From contig NZ_JAVHTY010000002.1 of assembly GCF_031085165.1 (NCBI RefSeq), positions 744,001 through 808,000 of the forward strand: 64,000 bases of DNA, read 5' to 3'. Below the pieces are notes generated by a model. That model was not told where the DNA came from and searched no databases. It saw only the letters and a program-made list of their open reading frames with translations. Source of the stretch: Pseudomonas sp. 102515. Lineage in GTDB: Bacteria; Pseudomonadota; Gammaproteobacteria; Pseudomonadales; Pseudomonadaceae. The position numbers and the translations under genes were made by a program. Below are positions 39,193 to 48,392 of this stretch, one piece after another (position 1 is the first letter of the stretch; each line of letters begins with the position of its first letter).

Positions 39193-40053
39193 TCACTCCG
39201 GCACGTCGCCGAACAGACCGGCCTGGTAGTCGCGGATCGCCTGACGGATCTCCTCGGCACTGTTCATGACGAAGGGGCCGTGGGCGACGATGGGTTCGGC
39301 GAAGGGCACCGCATGGCCATAGAGCAGCACGGCGCCACCGCGGCTGGCGACCTCGATGTGGTCGCCGTCATCGGCGAATTCGAACAGCTGCCACGGCGCT
39401 TCGTCGTGGCCAGCGATCTGCAGGGTGCCGCGTACGCCATAGCAGAACACCGTGGCACCCGCGGGAGCGGGCAAGGTGGCGCGGCCGCCGGGGGCGATCT
39501 CGACGGTCATCAGGGTGATGGGCGTCGGCGTGGCCACGGCGCCCTGGATGCCCTCATGGCTGCCTGATGCCAGGCGCAGGCGTACCCGGCCGCTATCCGC
39601 CTCGATCAGGGGCATGTCCGCGGCGGAAACGCCGTGGTAGGCCGGTGGCGTGAACTTGAGGCGTGCGGGGAGATTGACCCACAGCTGCAGGATCTCCAGG
39701 TCGCCACCGTCGCGCTTGAAGGCGGCGGGCGAAAGCTCGGCATGCACCAGGCCGCTGCCCGCGGTCATCCACTGGATGCCCCCGGCTTCGATGACGCTTT
39801 CATGGCCGCCGCTGTCGCGGTGGGCCAGCGAACCGGAAAGGATGAAGGTCACCGTCTCGAAGCCGCGATGAGGATGAGGACCGAAGGGTAGGCCGGCATT
39901 GTGCGGCGGATAGACCTGGGGGCCGTGGTGATTGAGGAACAGGAAGGGATCCAGATGCGGCAGGCCGGGGCCCGGCAGCGGGCGGCGGGTCCGGAGGTCA
40001 CCGATGTCGTCACGCCGGGCGGGATGGCGGTGCAGCAGGGTACGGGCGGTCAT
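39193..40053 (-). CDS. pirin family protein
   Basis: 286 aa bicupin from MTARTLLHRHPARRDD. PFLFLNHHGPQ and GPHPHRGFETVTF carry the metal-binding His residues, and QWMTAGSGLVHAE the conserved Glu. Bacterial pirins are metal cupins, some with quercetinase activity; the substrate here is unknown. It lies between the FKBP gene and the sfnR-like gene, on the same strand. Confidence 0.92.
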   Translation of the reverse strand: MTARTLLHRHPARRDDIGDLRTRRPLPGPGLPHLDPFLFLNHHGPQVYPPHNAGLPFGPHPHRGFETVTFILSGSLAHRDSGGHESVIEAGGIQWMTAGSGLVHAELSPAAFKRDGGDLEILQLWVNLPARLKFTPPAYHGVSAADMPLIEADSGRVRLRLASGSHEGIQGAVATPTPITLMTVEIAPGGRATLPAPAGATVFCYGVRGTLQIAGHDEAPWQLFEFADDGDHIEVASRGGAVLLYGHAVPFAEPIVAHGPFVMNSAEEIRQAIRDYQAGLFGDVPE

Positions 40054-40130
40054 GCGGGGCCTCGCGGGGGCAAAACCCCAGTTTAAGGGGCACCTCGGCA
40101 GGCGGGTACCCCAGGCGTGAAGAGCGCCCT

Positions 40131-41216
40131 TCAAATGGAGAAGCGCACCTCGCGTTCCGGCCGGGGCGCGAGTGGTCGACGGTGATTGACCACCAGTTCG
40201 CCGATACGGATCAGGTGAGCACGGGTGACGTTACGGCTCAGCCCCAGCAGGCGCGCGGTGTGGACCTGGTTACGATGGCAGAAGCGGTAGGCCGCGCGCA
40301 CCAGGGCATCTTCGACACGCTCGTGCAGGGCCTCCGGCTGCTCTTCGAACAGCTGGGCGAAGGCGTCGGTCAGCAGACGGTCGACCGGTGCCGACTCGGT
40401 TGGCCGTGGCGCGCCCGGGACCAGGCTGGGACGCTGGACGAAAGACAGGTCACCCGCATCCAGCAGGCCCTGGGGCCTGAGCAGCAGAGCATGCTGCAGG
40501 GTGTTTTCCAGTTCGCGGATATTGCCCGGCCAGGGATGTTCCAGCAGGCGTCGCTCCGCCGCCGGTGTCAGGGCGACCGGCGCCTGGGCATAGGCGTGGA
40601 GGAAGTGCCGGGCCAGCGGCAGGATATCGCCCTGGCGCTGGCGCAGCGGTAATAGCGGCAGGCTGACCACATTGAGGCGGTACCAGAGGTCTTCGCGAAA
40701 GGAGCCTTCGGCCACCGCCCGCTCCAGCGGGACGTTGGTGGCGGCGATGATCCGCACGTTCAGCGGCACGCTGCGGCGCGAGCCGAGCCGCACCACCTCG
40801 CGCTCCTGCAGGACGCGCAGCAGCTTCACCTGCACCGACAGCGGCAGATCGCCGATCTCGTCGAGAAACAAGATGCCGCCGTTGGCCTCCTCGAACCAGC
40901 CGGCGCGCGCGGCGAGGGCGCCGGTAAAAGCGCCTTTCTCATGGCCGAACAACTCAGCCTCGACCAGGCTCTCGGCAAAGGCGCCGCAATTGACGGCTAC
41001 GAAGGGGCCGGCATGGCGGTGGCTCAGCGCATGGATATGCCTGGCGATCAGTTCCTTGCCGGTACCGGTCTCGCCGATCACCAGCACACTGGCGTCGCTC
41101 GGCGCGATCTTTTCCAGGTGGGCGAGCAGGTCGCGCGATTTGGGATCGGCGAACACCTGGGCGGTCGCGCGGTAGCGGGGCACCTCGGGCGTGCGCGTCA
41201 GGGTCAGCAGGGTCAT
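40131..41216 (-). CDS. sfnR: sigma-54-dependent transcriptional activator, SfnR-like
   Basis: 361 aa. It has no N-terminal sensor domain; the AAA+ domain starts by residue 25. Walker A GETGTGKELIAR, an intact GAFTGA loop (EKGAFTGALAAR), Walker B GGILFLDEIGDLP, and HPWPGNIRELENTL are present. The C-terminal helix-turn-helix is VHTARLLGLSRNVTRAHLIRI. SfnR-type activators switch on sulfone and organosulfur use under sulfate limitation. It lies 10 bp after the SfnB-like gene, forming an operon. A sigma-54 promoter is present upstream of the related gene at 43986. Confidence 0.88.
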   Translation of the reverse strand: MTLLTLTRTPEVPRYRATAQVFADPKSRDLLAHLEKIAPSDASVLVIGETGTGKELIARHIHALSHRHAGPFVAVNCGAFAESLVEAELFGHEKGAFTGALAARAGWFEEANGGILFLDEIGDLPLSVQVKLLRVLQEREVVRLGSRRSVPLNVRIIAATNVPLERAVAEGSFREDLWYRLNVVSLPLLPLRQRQGDILPLARHFLHAYAQAPVALTPAAERRLLEHPWPGNIRELENTLQHALLLRPQGLLDAGDLSFVQRPSLVPGAPRPTESAPVDRLLTDAFAQLFEEQPEALHERVEDALVRAAYRFCHRNQVHTARLLGLSRNVTRAHLIRIGELVVNHRRPLAPRPEREVRFSI

Positions 41217-41226
41217 CGCGGATTCC

Positions 41227-42393
41227 TCAAGAGTAGAAGCTGGGGGCGGGCGGGGTGTCGTTGAGGGCCCAGTCGCCCAGCTCATGCAACTTGTAGTCGA
41301 CCGGATCGTGCAGGGTCTGGGTGCGCAGGTTGCGCCAGTAGCGATCCAGGCGCAGCGCACCCGCGGTGGCCCGGGCGCCGCCGACCTCGAACAGGCGGCT
41401 GGCGAGATCGAGGCCGTGACGACTGGTGACGACCTTGGCCGTGGCGATGGCGATGGCCAGTTCGCCCCGTGCCGCTGCGCTAAGCGCCGTGCCCTGTTGC
41501 CAGGCCTGGGCGAAGGCGACGTTGGCGCGCTCCACCAGCAGCCGGCTGCTCTCCAGGGCCACCCAGAACTCTCCGTAGTGGCGCAGGATGTAGGGGTCTT
41601 CGTTGGCGCTGGCGGCCGGTGACTTGAACCAGGGGCGCGCCTGGGTGGTGGTGTAGCGGCGGGCCTCGGCGAAGGCGCCCTCGGCCAGGCCGAGAAAGAT
41701 GTTGGCGAAGACCAGCTGGGCCAGCAGTGGCCGCAGGCAGGCGAAGGGCGTGCTCAGCGGGCCGGGGTCGAGCAGCCATTCCTGCTGTTCGACCCGTACG
41801 CCGTCGAAGCGCGCGCTGCCGCTGTCGGTCTGGCGCTGGCCGTTGTTGTCCCAGTCGTCGAACAACTGGATGCCGGCACGGCCGGTGGGCACCACGGCGA
41901 TCAGCAGGCGTCCGCTGTCATCGTTTTCCAGCGCCGAGAGCAGCAACAGATCCGAGTCCAGGGCACCGCTGCAAAAGCTCTTCTGGCCATCCACCTGCCA
42001 GGCATCACCGTGGCGGCGGGCGAGGGTACGGCGATCCAGGGGATTGAGCGCGTTCCCCCAGAACAGGGCATCGTGCGCGGTGCCCTCCAGCCAGGGTCGC
42101 CATTGCGTGGGCTGGCCGAACAGCTGGGCGGTGGCCAGCAGCAGATGGTGGAAGCCGAAGACATGGGCCAGGGAGCTGTCGACCCGGGCCAGCCGCCGCA
42201 CCGCCTCCAGCGTCCGATCCCAGGAGGCGCCGAGGCCGCCTAGCTCCTCGGGAATGCTCAGGGCCAGGAGACCGCTCTGGCGCAGGGCATCACGCTCGGT
42301 CTTGGGCGTGCCGCCCTGCCTATCACGCGTCGCCGCGGTGGCGGCGAAGCGTTCCAGCAGGGGAGTGAGGGGATCCAGCAGGGAATCGGGCAT
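41227..42393 (-). CDS. sfnB: SfnB/DszC-like acyl-CoA-dehydrogenase-fold flavoprotein
   Basis: 388 aa. The acyl-CoA dehydrogenase fold is seen: SIPEELGGLGASWDRTLEAV, FWGNALNP, SFCSGALDSDLLLLSA, and the C-terminal FEVGGARATAGALRLDRYWRN cut short here (ARATAGALRLDRYWRNLRT). These enzymes lack the acyl-CoA catalytic Glu and act as FMN-dependent monooxygenases (DszC, SfnB) in sulfur acquisition. It is co-transcribed with sfnR. It needs a flavin reductase that is not encoded here. Confidence 0.87.
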   Translation of the reverse strand: MPDSLLDPLTPLLERFAATAATRDRQGGTPKTERDALRQSGLLALSIPEELGGLGASWDRTLEAVRRLARVDSSLAHVFGFHHLLLATAQLFGQPTQWRPWLEGTAHDALFWGNALNPLDRRTLARRHGDAWQVDGQKSFCSGALDSDLLLLSALENDDSGRLLIAVVPTGRAGIQLFDDWDNNGQRQTDSGSARFDGVRVEQQEWLLDPGPLSTPFACLRPLLAQLVFANIFLGLAEGAFAEARRYTTTQARPWFKSPAASANEDPYILRHYGEFWVALESSRLLVERANVAFAQAWQQGTALSAAARGELAIAIATAKVVTSRHGLDLASRLFEVGGARATAGALRLDRYWRNLRTQTLHDPVDYKLHELGDWALNDTPPAPSFYS

Positions 42394-42542
42394 GGGGGAC
42401 TCGTGCAGTGGAGAAGGCTGGCAGGCGTTAGAACGTAATGCGAGCCAAACCCTGATTTGAAATATTTTTTTGTTATTAGTTAATGGCGCGGCGCTTTTTC
42501 CCGGTGGTTGGAAAATCAGCTCGCCGGGTCTAACCCGGGATT

Positions 42543-42570
42543 AAAGACCTGACTAGTACTGGTCGATACA
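42543..42570 (+). promoter_or_regulatory. FliA-like promoter of the BdlA-like gene
   Basis: TAAAGACC (42543-42550), N12, GTCGATAC (42563-42570). TAAAG and CGATA cores match the sigma-28 consensus, with two -10 mismatches. It lies 33 bp upstream of the start. Confidence 0.5.
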
Positions 42571-42603
42571 GGTTTAACTCAATCTCCCGCTCAGGGGCAT
42601 GTC

Positions 42604-43920
42604 ATGTTCAACAAAGGACTAAAACAAGAATTGCAGCGTCTTCGCGAGCAGGTCGATTCCTTCAAACGCCTGAAGGCCGAGCTCGACGTTGAGATGATTG
42701 GCCTGGAGCTGGACGGCCAGGGTCGCGTGACCGCGGTGAACGCCAATTTCGAACAGGAAATGGGTCTGCGTGCCGCGGATCTGCTGGGTCGTCCGCTCGT
42801 GGATCTGGTGCCGGCCCATGTCCGGAACCAGGAGTACAACCGTCGCCTGCAGCAGAGCCTGAGCCGCGGCGAGCCCTATAGCGGGGCCCTGCATCTCCTG
42901 CGCGGCGACGGCCGGGAAGCCTGGCTGAGAGGCATCCTGCACCCGTTCCACGACAGCCAGGGCCAGGTGACGCGCTTCCGACTGTTCTGCAACAACCTGA
43001 CGAGAACCATCGAAACCTCGCGCGAGCACGAAAGCCTGCTCAAGGCGCTGCGCCGTTCCACGGCGGTCATCGAATTCAACCTCGACGGCGAGGTGCTCGA
43101 CGCCAACGACAGATTCCTGCAGGCCATGGGCTATTCCCTGGCGCAGATCAAGGGCAAGCACCACCGGCTGTTCTGCGAGCCGGCCGAGACCAACTCCGAG
43201 GCCTATCAGCAATTCTGGGCGCGCCTGCGTCGTGGCGAATTCGTCGTGGATCGCTTCAAGCGCCTGGATGCCCATGGCCGCGATGTCTGGCTGGAGGCCT
43301 CCTACAACCCGGTGATCGACGCCCATGATCGCCTGTACAAGGTGGTCAAGTTCGCCACCGTGATCACCGATCAGGTCCAGCAGGAACAGGCGGTGTCCGA
43401 GGCGGCCAGTGTGGCCTTCGAAACTTCCCGGCATACCGACGACACCGCCCGCAAGGGTGCCGCGGTGGCGCAGCAGACGGTGGAGGTGATGCGGGCCCTG
43501 GCCATCCAGATGCAGGAGGCGGTGAAGGGCATCGAGGCGCTGGACAACCAGTCCCAGGTGATCGGCACCATCATCAAGACCATCAGCGGCATCGCCGAAC
43601 AGACCAACCTGCTGGCGCTCAACGCCGCCATCGAGGCGGCCCGGGCCGGCGAGCAGGGCCGCGGCTTCGCCGTGGTGGCCGACGAGGTCAGGCAACTGGC
43701 CTCGCGTACCAGCAAGGCGACCGAGGAGATCGTCGGGGTGGTGCAGCAGAACCAGCAACTGGCCGGCGAAGCGGTGACGGTGATCGAGAACGGGCGTCGC
43801 CAGGCCGAGCAGGGCCTGGAGCTGGCCGGGCAGGCCGGGCAGGTGATCGTGGAGATCCAGGACGGCGCCCAGCGGGTGGTCGGCGCCGTGGGGCGTTTCG
43901 CCCGCCAGCTGTCGAACTGA
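42604..43920 (+). CDS. cytosolic PAS-PAS chemoreceptor, BdlA/Aer-like
   Basis: 438 aa with no membrane segments. Two PAS domains (about residues 20-130 and 140-255; the second has [21 protein letters not shown]) precede an MCP signalling domain with hairpin tip [18 protein letters not shown] at about residues 333-350. This is the layout of BdlA, which controls biofilm dispersal in P. aeruginosa, and of some energy-taxis receptors. It lies between two sulfur-acquisition flavoprotein genes and has a FliA-like promoter. Confidence 0.88.
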   Translation: MFNKGLKQELQRLREQVDSFKRLKAELDVEMIGLELDGQGRVTAVNANFEQEMGLRAADLLGRPLVDLVPAHVRNQEYNRRLQQSLSRGEPYSGALHLLRGDGREAWLRGILHPFHDSQGQVTRFRLFCNNLTRTIETSREHESLLKALRRSTAVIEFNLDGEVLDANDRFLQAMGYSLAQIKGKHHRLFCEPAETNSEAYQQFWARLRRGEFVVDRFKRLDAHGRDVWLEASYNPVIDAHDRLYKVVKFATVITDQVQQEQAVSEAASVAFETSRHTDDTARKGAAVAQQTVEVMRALAIQMQEAVKGIEALDNQSQVIGTIIKTISGIAEQTNLLALNAAIEAARAGEQGRGFAVVADEVRQLASRTSKATEEIVGVVQQNQQLAGEAVTVIENGRRQAEQGLELAGQAGQVIVEIQDGAQRVVGAVGRFARQLSN

Positions 43921-43934
43921 TCCAGCCCCTGAAA

Positions 43935-43965
43935 GCACAACGGCAACCCCAGGGCGCCGTTGTGC
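43935..43965. terminator. hairpin between convergent genes
   Basis: Perfect 10-bp inverted repeat GCACAACGGC / GCCGTTGTGC with an 11-nt loop, in the 65-bp gap. No long T-run. Confidence 0.5.
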
Positions 43966-43985
43966 ATCTGGGCGGTCACCCGCTG

Positions 43986-45230
43986 TCAGCCCTGTTTGCT
44001 GCCGCCGCCGATCTGCCAGACGAAGGGCGGCTCGCTGCCATCGATCTCCCAGGCGCCGACGATGCGTTCCTTGTAGATCAGCGGATTGTGCGAGGCGGCG
44101 GTGCGGGCATTGCGCCAGTGGCGATCCAGGCCCTTGCTGGCACGGGTCGCCGAGGCCCCGAGGGCATTGAAGAGGTCACTGGTGGCCCGCAGCACCAGCT
44201 CGGCGACCGCCGATTGCGCCTGGGCCGATTCCAGTTCCGCCGCCACGTTGGCGTTGTGCTCGGCGACGGCATCCCCGGCATAGCGGGCCTCGAAGGCGAC
44301 CTGGGCCGAAACGGCGGCTGCCAGGGTCGCGGCTTCGGCGGCATAGACGAAGGCGGACGCCTTGCCCACCACCTGCTGCACCTGGGGATCGGCACTGGCC
44401 GCACTGGCGTTGCCATGGCTGTAGACCCGGGTGCGCCCGCGTACTTCTGCAGCGAATTCGCGCACGGCCGCCTGGCCGCTGCCGGTGATCACGGCCAGCA
44501 GCACCAACTGGTAGAAGGCGGTCTGGTATTTGAAGCGGGTGGCGAAGTCGATGAGATTCTCGGGCGCCACGCGCACGTCTTCGAACACCGAGGTGCCACT
44601 GGCGGTGGTGCGCTGGCCGAAGCCGTCCCAGTCGTCGGACTGGCGCACCCCCGGCTGGTCGGTGCGGATGGCGGCGATGACGTCGCCGCCGGTGTCGTCG
44701 CGCTGGGCGTAGACGTCGATCCAGTCGGCGAACAGGCTACCAGTGCTGTAGTACTTGGTGCCGTTGAGACGCCACTCGCCGTCCTGCTGGCTGACCCGGG
44801 TGATGACCTCGCCGAGCTTGACGGTGCCGATCTCGGTCCAGGCGTTACCCACCAGGTCGCCGGCGACGAAGCGCTCGAACCAGAGCTGCTGGGAGGTGCT
44901 GGCATGGGCGTTGAGGCGATCCTCGACGAAGGCGAAGTGGCCGCGTAGCGCCTGGGGCAGGTTGCTGTCGGCGGCCGCCAGTTCGATCAGCAGTCGGACC
45001 AGTTGCGGCAGGCTGGCGCCGGCGCCGCCGAACTCCACGGGCACCCGCACGGCGCCGAAGCCAGCCTCCTTGAGCCAGGCGACGGGTGCATAGGGCAGAT
45101 TGCGATGGCGTTCGCGCTCCAGGGCGCCTTCGGCGATCCGGGCAAAGAGCGGGCGAAAGCGAGCGGCCAGCTGTTCGTAGTCGGGGCTGTGCGAAGGGGT
45201 GGGCGGCAGGTGGCGAGCGGGCAGATTCAT
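43986..45230 (-). CDS. DszC/SfnB-like flavin monooxygenase (acyl-CoA dehydrogenase fold)
   Basis: 414 aa from MNLPARHLPPTPS. RVPVEFGGAGASLPQLVRLL, NAWTEIG, RLNGTKYYSTGSLFADWI, DDWDGFGQRTTASGT and the C-terminal ARTAASHNPLIYKERIVG match the DszC group of monooxygenases for sulfones and related compounds. It is related to the product of the 41227 gene but longer and not a recent copy. It is preceded by a strong sigma-54 promoter (45271-45285), so it is a probable target of the nearby SfnR-like activator. Confidence 0.87.
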   Translation of the reverse strand: MNLPARHLPPTPSHSPDYEQLAARFRPLFARIAEGALERERHRNLPYAPVAWLKEAGFGAVRVPVEFGGAGASLPQLVRLLIELAAADSNLPQALRGHFAFVEDRLNAHASTSQQLWFERFVAGDLVGNAWTEIGTVKLGEVITRVSQQDGEWRLNGTKYYSTGSLFADWIDVYAQRDDTGGDVIAAIRTDQPGVRQSDDWDGFGQRTTASGTSVFEDVRVAPENLIDFATRFKYQTAFYQLVLLAVITGSGQAAVREFAAEVRGRTRVYSHGNASAASADPQVQQVVGKASAFVYAAEAATLAAAVSAQVAFEARYAGDAVAEHNANVAAELESAQAQSAVAELVLRATSDLFNALGASATRASKGLDRHWRNARTAASHNPLIYKERIVGAWEIDGSEPPFVWQIGGGSKQG

Positions 45231-45270
45231 GGTGATCCTCGGCGGTTGGAAGGTCGACGCCAGAGGCTTT

Positions 45271-45285
45271 GCAAGAGCGCTGCCA
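45271..45285 (-). promoter_or_regulatory. sigma-54 promoter
   Basis: On the minus strand TGGCAG-CGCTC-TTGC, with GG-N10-GC spacing exact and flanking C and A as in the consensus YTGGCACGrNNNTTGCW. It lies about 40 bp upstream of the start of the monooxygenase gene at 45230. Confidence 0.75.
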
Positions 45286-45416
45286 GGGCCTGAAAGGTCG
45301 CTTTCTCGGGGTTCGCCGGGCCTGGGCTGCCTGGCCAGCAGCAGGACTGCCTGGCCGCTGTTGCCCCGGCGACAGCGGGTCGACCGCGCTAGACTGGCCT
45401 TTTGCCTGGAGTCCCC

Positions 45417-46421
45417 ATGGACCTCTTGTTTCTTGGCACCTCGGCGGGGGTGCCGACCCGGCGGCGCAACGTCTCGGCCCTTGCCCTGATCGAGGACCAG
45501 GGCAAGGGCTGGTTTCTCGTCGATTGCGGCGAGGCCACCCAGCACCAGCTGCTGCGTACCCCGCTGTCGGCGGCGGATCTGCGCGCCATCTGCATCACCC
45601 ATGTCCATGGTGACCACTGCTATGGCCTGCCAGGGCTGCTGGCCAGCGCCGCCATGACCGGACGCAGCCAGCCGCTGGTGCTGATCGCGCCTCAGGCGGT
45701 AGGGGACTGGCTCGCCGCCACCCAGGCGCTGACCGCCCTGCATCTGCCCTTCGAGCTAAGCTTCCACGCACTGGAAGAATTCACTGGCGTCTCCGTCGGG
45801 GCTTGGGATATCGACGCCTTCGCGCTTTCCCATCGGGTGCCCAGTCACGCCTTTCGCTTCCGCGAGACCCGCCGGCCGCAGCGATTGGATCCCGCGGCCC
45901 TGGCGGCGGCCCAGGTGCCACGCGGGCCGCTGTGGGGGCGATTGCATGGGGGCGAGGATGTGCTGCACGAAGGCCGCCTGCTGCGCAGCGCCGACTTCCT
46001 GCGGCCGGCCCATGGGGAGCGACGGCTGGTAGTGGCGGGAGACAATGACGATCCCGCCTTGCTGACGGAGGCCTGCCGGGACGCTCAGCTGCTGGTCCAT
46101 GAAGCCACCTACGCCCAGGCGCAGATCGACAAGACCGGGCAGAGCTGGGGCCACAGCAGCGCGGCTGGCATCGCTCGTTTCGCCGAGGCGCAGGAACTGC
46201 CGGCCTTGTTGCTCACTCATTTCAGTCCGCGCTATCAGGCCGAGGCGGGGCGTTCGCCGTCCATCGAGGCGTTACGCGAGGAGGCCGCTGCCCACTATGG
46301 CGGCGACTTGCACCTGGCCGAGGATTTCGCCCGCTTTCGCCTGGATCGTCAGGGTCGCCTGAAAGCCCTGGGCCAGAGCGGCGGGGCAGGGGATGGCGAC
46401 CCGCAGCAGGAAAGAGGTTGA
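45417..46421 (+). CDS. rnz: ribonuclease Z (MBL fold)
   Basis: 334 aa from MDLLFLGTSAGVPTRRRNVS, with CTGGAG upstream. ITHVHGDHCYGLPGLL is the HxHxDH metal site; LSHRVPSHAFR and VVAGDNDD contain later ligands, and VHEATY and GHSSAAGIARFA are RNase Z signatures. It cleaves the 3' trailer of tRNA precursors lacking CCA. It is divergent from the monooxygenase gene and followed by the beta-propeller lipoprotein. Confidence 0.93.
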   Translation: MDLLFLGTSAGVPTRRRNVSALALIEDQGKGWFLVDCGEATQHQLLRTPLSAADLRAICITHVHGDHCYGLPGLLASAAMTGRSQPLVLIAPQAVGDWLAATQALTALHLPFELSFHALEEFTGVSVGAWDIDAFALSHRVPSHAFRFRETRRPQRLDPAALAAAQVPRGPLWGRLHGGEDVLHEGRLLRSADFLRPAHGERRLVVAGDNDDPALLTEACRDAQLLVHEATYAQAQIDKTGQSWGHSSAAGIARFAEAQELPALLLTHFSPRYQAEAGRSPSIEALREEAAAHYGGDLHLAEDFARFRLDRQGRLKALGQSGGAGDGDPQQERG

Positions 46422-46522
46422 AACGCTTCGGTCTTGTCTGACCTGTTCTCCTTGGGCATAGTGCGAACGTTTATCATTCTGGGTCCTTCCGATCCCTCGC
46501 ACCTCGTCCCTAGGAGAAGCAA

Positions 46523-47644
46523 ATGGCGGTGTCTTTCAACAAGGTCTCGACGCTGGGCGCCATGGCGCTGCTGTCCCTGGCAGTCGCAGCCTGTTCCAAT
46601 CGCCCGGAGGCACCGATGCCACCGCCACCCGCGCCGGCTCCCGTCGCCGCGCAGCCTGCCGTGCCCCAGGCGCCGGCCGAACTCAACCGCATCGAGCTGG
46701 GCTACGGCGTCTACGAGCTGGCCTACAGCCCGGCCAAGCAGTCGGTCTATGCGGCGACCGCCCAGTTGACCAAGGGCGTCACCGGCGGGGTGATCTATCA
46801 GCTGGATCCGGCCACCCTGGCCATCACCGGCCAGATCCACACCGATCTGAAGAACTTCGCCCTGACCACCGATGCCAGTGGCGAGACGCTGTTCGTCACC
46901 AACTCCCTGGACGGCGGCCTCAGCCGCATCGACCTGCGCACCGGCAAGGTGGAGAAGCGGCTGAAATTCAACGAGATGGGCCGGGACGGCCATCCGGTCA
47001 ATCCGCGCCAGGTCATCCTGCATGACGGCATGCTGTACGTCGGCGGCGTCGGCGATCCGGGGGTGATCTGGGTGGTGGACGCCAAGACCCTGACCCTCAA
47101 GGCGCGCATTCCCAATGCCGGCAAGTGGGTGACCGGCCTGCTGTATTCCGAGGACACCGGGCGCCTCTATGCGGCCAACGGCAGCGGCGAAGTGCTGGTG
47201 ATCAATCCGCGCACCCGCAAGATCGAGCACCGCTGGACCCCGGGCGATGGTGGCAAGTACCTGTTGCTGAACCTGGCCGAGGATCGCGCCAACCACCAGC
47301 TGTTCGTCACCGACAACTCCGAAGCCAAGACCGTGCTGGTCTTCGATATCCGCAGCGGCAAGGTGATCAAGCGCCTGCCGGTGGGCGACGCCCTGGCCAT
47401 CAAGCTCAATACCCAGCGTAACGAGCTGTACATCACCCAGCGCGAGACCGGCCGCCTGCTGATCCTCGACGCCACCACCTACGCCGAGAAGAAGGCCTAC
47501 GACCTCAAGCCCAATCCCAACAGCCTGCTGGTGAGCCCGGATGGCCAGACGCTGTACGCGACGGTGAAGACGCCCTTCGACAAGGAATACATGAACACCG
47601 CGCCGGAAAGCGTGGTGCGCATCGACCTCTCCGCGGTGAAGTAG
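46523..47644 (+). CDS. YncE-like beta-propeller lipoprotein
   Basis: 373 aa. Signal peptide ends at the lipobox LAVAAC (about residue 25), then a Pro/Ala-rich spacer (28-53). The remainder is a beta-propeller with repeated blade motifs (VYAATAQLTKG, LFVTNSLDGGLSRIDLRTGK, LYAANGSGEVLVINPRTRK, LFVTDNSEAKTVLVFDIRSG cut). It resembles E. coli YncE, a periplasmic protein induced by low iron. The ligand is unknown. It is preceded by GGAG. Confidence 0.85.
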   Translation: MAVSFNKVSTLGAMALLSLAVAACSNRPEAPMPPPPAPAPVAAQPAVPQAPAELNRIELGYGVYELAYSPAKQSVYAATAQLTKGVTGGVIYQLDPATLAITGQIHTDLKNFALTTDASGETLFVTNSLDGGLSRIDLRTGKVEKRLKFNEMGRDGHPVNPRQVILHDGMLYVGGVGDPGVIWVVDAKTLTLKARIPNAGKWVTGLLYSEDTGRLYAANGSGEVLVINPRTRKIEHRWTPGDGGKYLLLNLAEDRANHQLFVTDNSEAKTVLVFDIRSGKVIKRLPVGDALAIKLNTQRNELYITQRETGRLLILDATTYAEKKAYDLKPNPNSLLVSPDGQTLYATVKTPFDKEYMNTAPESVVRIDLSAVK

Positions 47645-47753
47645 ATCGCGCCGCCCTTGGCTGCCGCCGCGTCCTGCTGCGGTGGCCCTGGGCTTCCCAA
47701 GCCCGCCGGCTTGCTCTTGAATGCATGGCGCCTACCATCAAGGAGCTGCCGCT

Positions 47754-48224
47754 TTGTCCGCCACCGATCTCAGCCTGCTTCCGCTACTGGAAGGCTCCTA
47801 CCGCCGCTGGCTCGGCGAGCCGCTGCCGCGTCCCGCCGGACTGCCTGAGCCCAAACTTCCCGCCTGGCTGCATGAGCGGGCACCCTATGCCCTGCTGGCG
47901 CACGGTACCGAAAGCGATCCGCTGTTCTGCTATGCCAACAGGCAGGCGCTGAGCTGTTTCGGCTATCCCCGCGACGAATTCATTGGCATGCCTTCAAGGT
48001 TCAGCGCCTCCCCCAAGGACAGGGACGAGCGACAGCGCCTGATGGAAGCGGTGGGGCGCAAGGGCTATGCCTCAGGCTACGAAGGCTGGCGAGTGGACAA
48101 GGCAGGTCAGGCCTTCGAGATCCATGCGGGGGTGGTGTGGAATCTGGTCGATGTCGACGGGCAGCGGTTGGGTCAGGCGGCGTTGTTCTGGCCGGATCTG
48201 CAGCGGGTTGGGCAGCTGGAGTGA
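47754..48224 (+). CDS. MEKHLA (PAS-related) domain protein
   Basis: 156 aa from a TTG with GGAG eight bases upstream; an ATG 11 codons earlier has no such site. LPLLEGSYRRWLGEPL, PYALLAHGTESDPLFCYANR, ALSCFGYPRDEFIGMPSR and RVDKAGQAFEIHAGVVWN are features of the MEKHLA family. It is probably a cytosolic PAS-like sensor or enzyme of unknown function. Confidence 0.8.
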   Translation: MSATDLSLLPLLEGSYRRWLGEPLPRPAGLPEPKLPAWLHERAPYALLAHGTESDPLFCYANRQALSCFGYPRDEFIGMPSRFSASPKDRDERQRLMEAVGRKGYASGYEGWRVDKAGQAFEIHAGVVWNLVDVDGQRLGQAALFWPDLQRVGQLE

Positions 48225-48279
48225 GGCAGAGATTGTCGGGCTCGGCTGCGCGCGGAAGATCGGCGAATTCGTGGACAAG

Positions 48280-48338
48280 GCTGCGCGGTTTTCCACCCTA
48301 CGCCTAGCCTGACGTCGTAGGGTGGAAAACCGCGCAGC
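48280..48338. repeat. 23-bp perfect inverted repeat, REP-like
   Basis: Arms 48280-48302 and 48316-48338 match over all 23 bases, with a 13-nt loop. The core GGTTTTCCACCCTACG and its complement resemble the intergenic palindromes scattered in Pseudomonas genomes. The sequence GTTTTCCACG repeats again at 48339-48348. It lies between convergent genes and may also act as a terminator. Confidence 0.8.
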
Positions 48339-48392
48339 GTTTTCCACGCGAGGATAATGCCAGGCTATCCCGACTCACCCCGGCCGGATGCT

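Noticed and set aside
42433-42448. Possible sigma-54 promoter before sfnB
   Set aside because: The -24 TTGGCTC is acceptable but the -12 ends in GT instead of GC at the required spacing.
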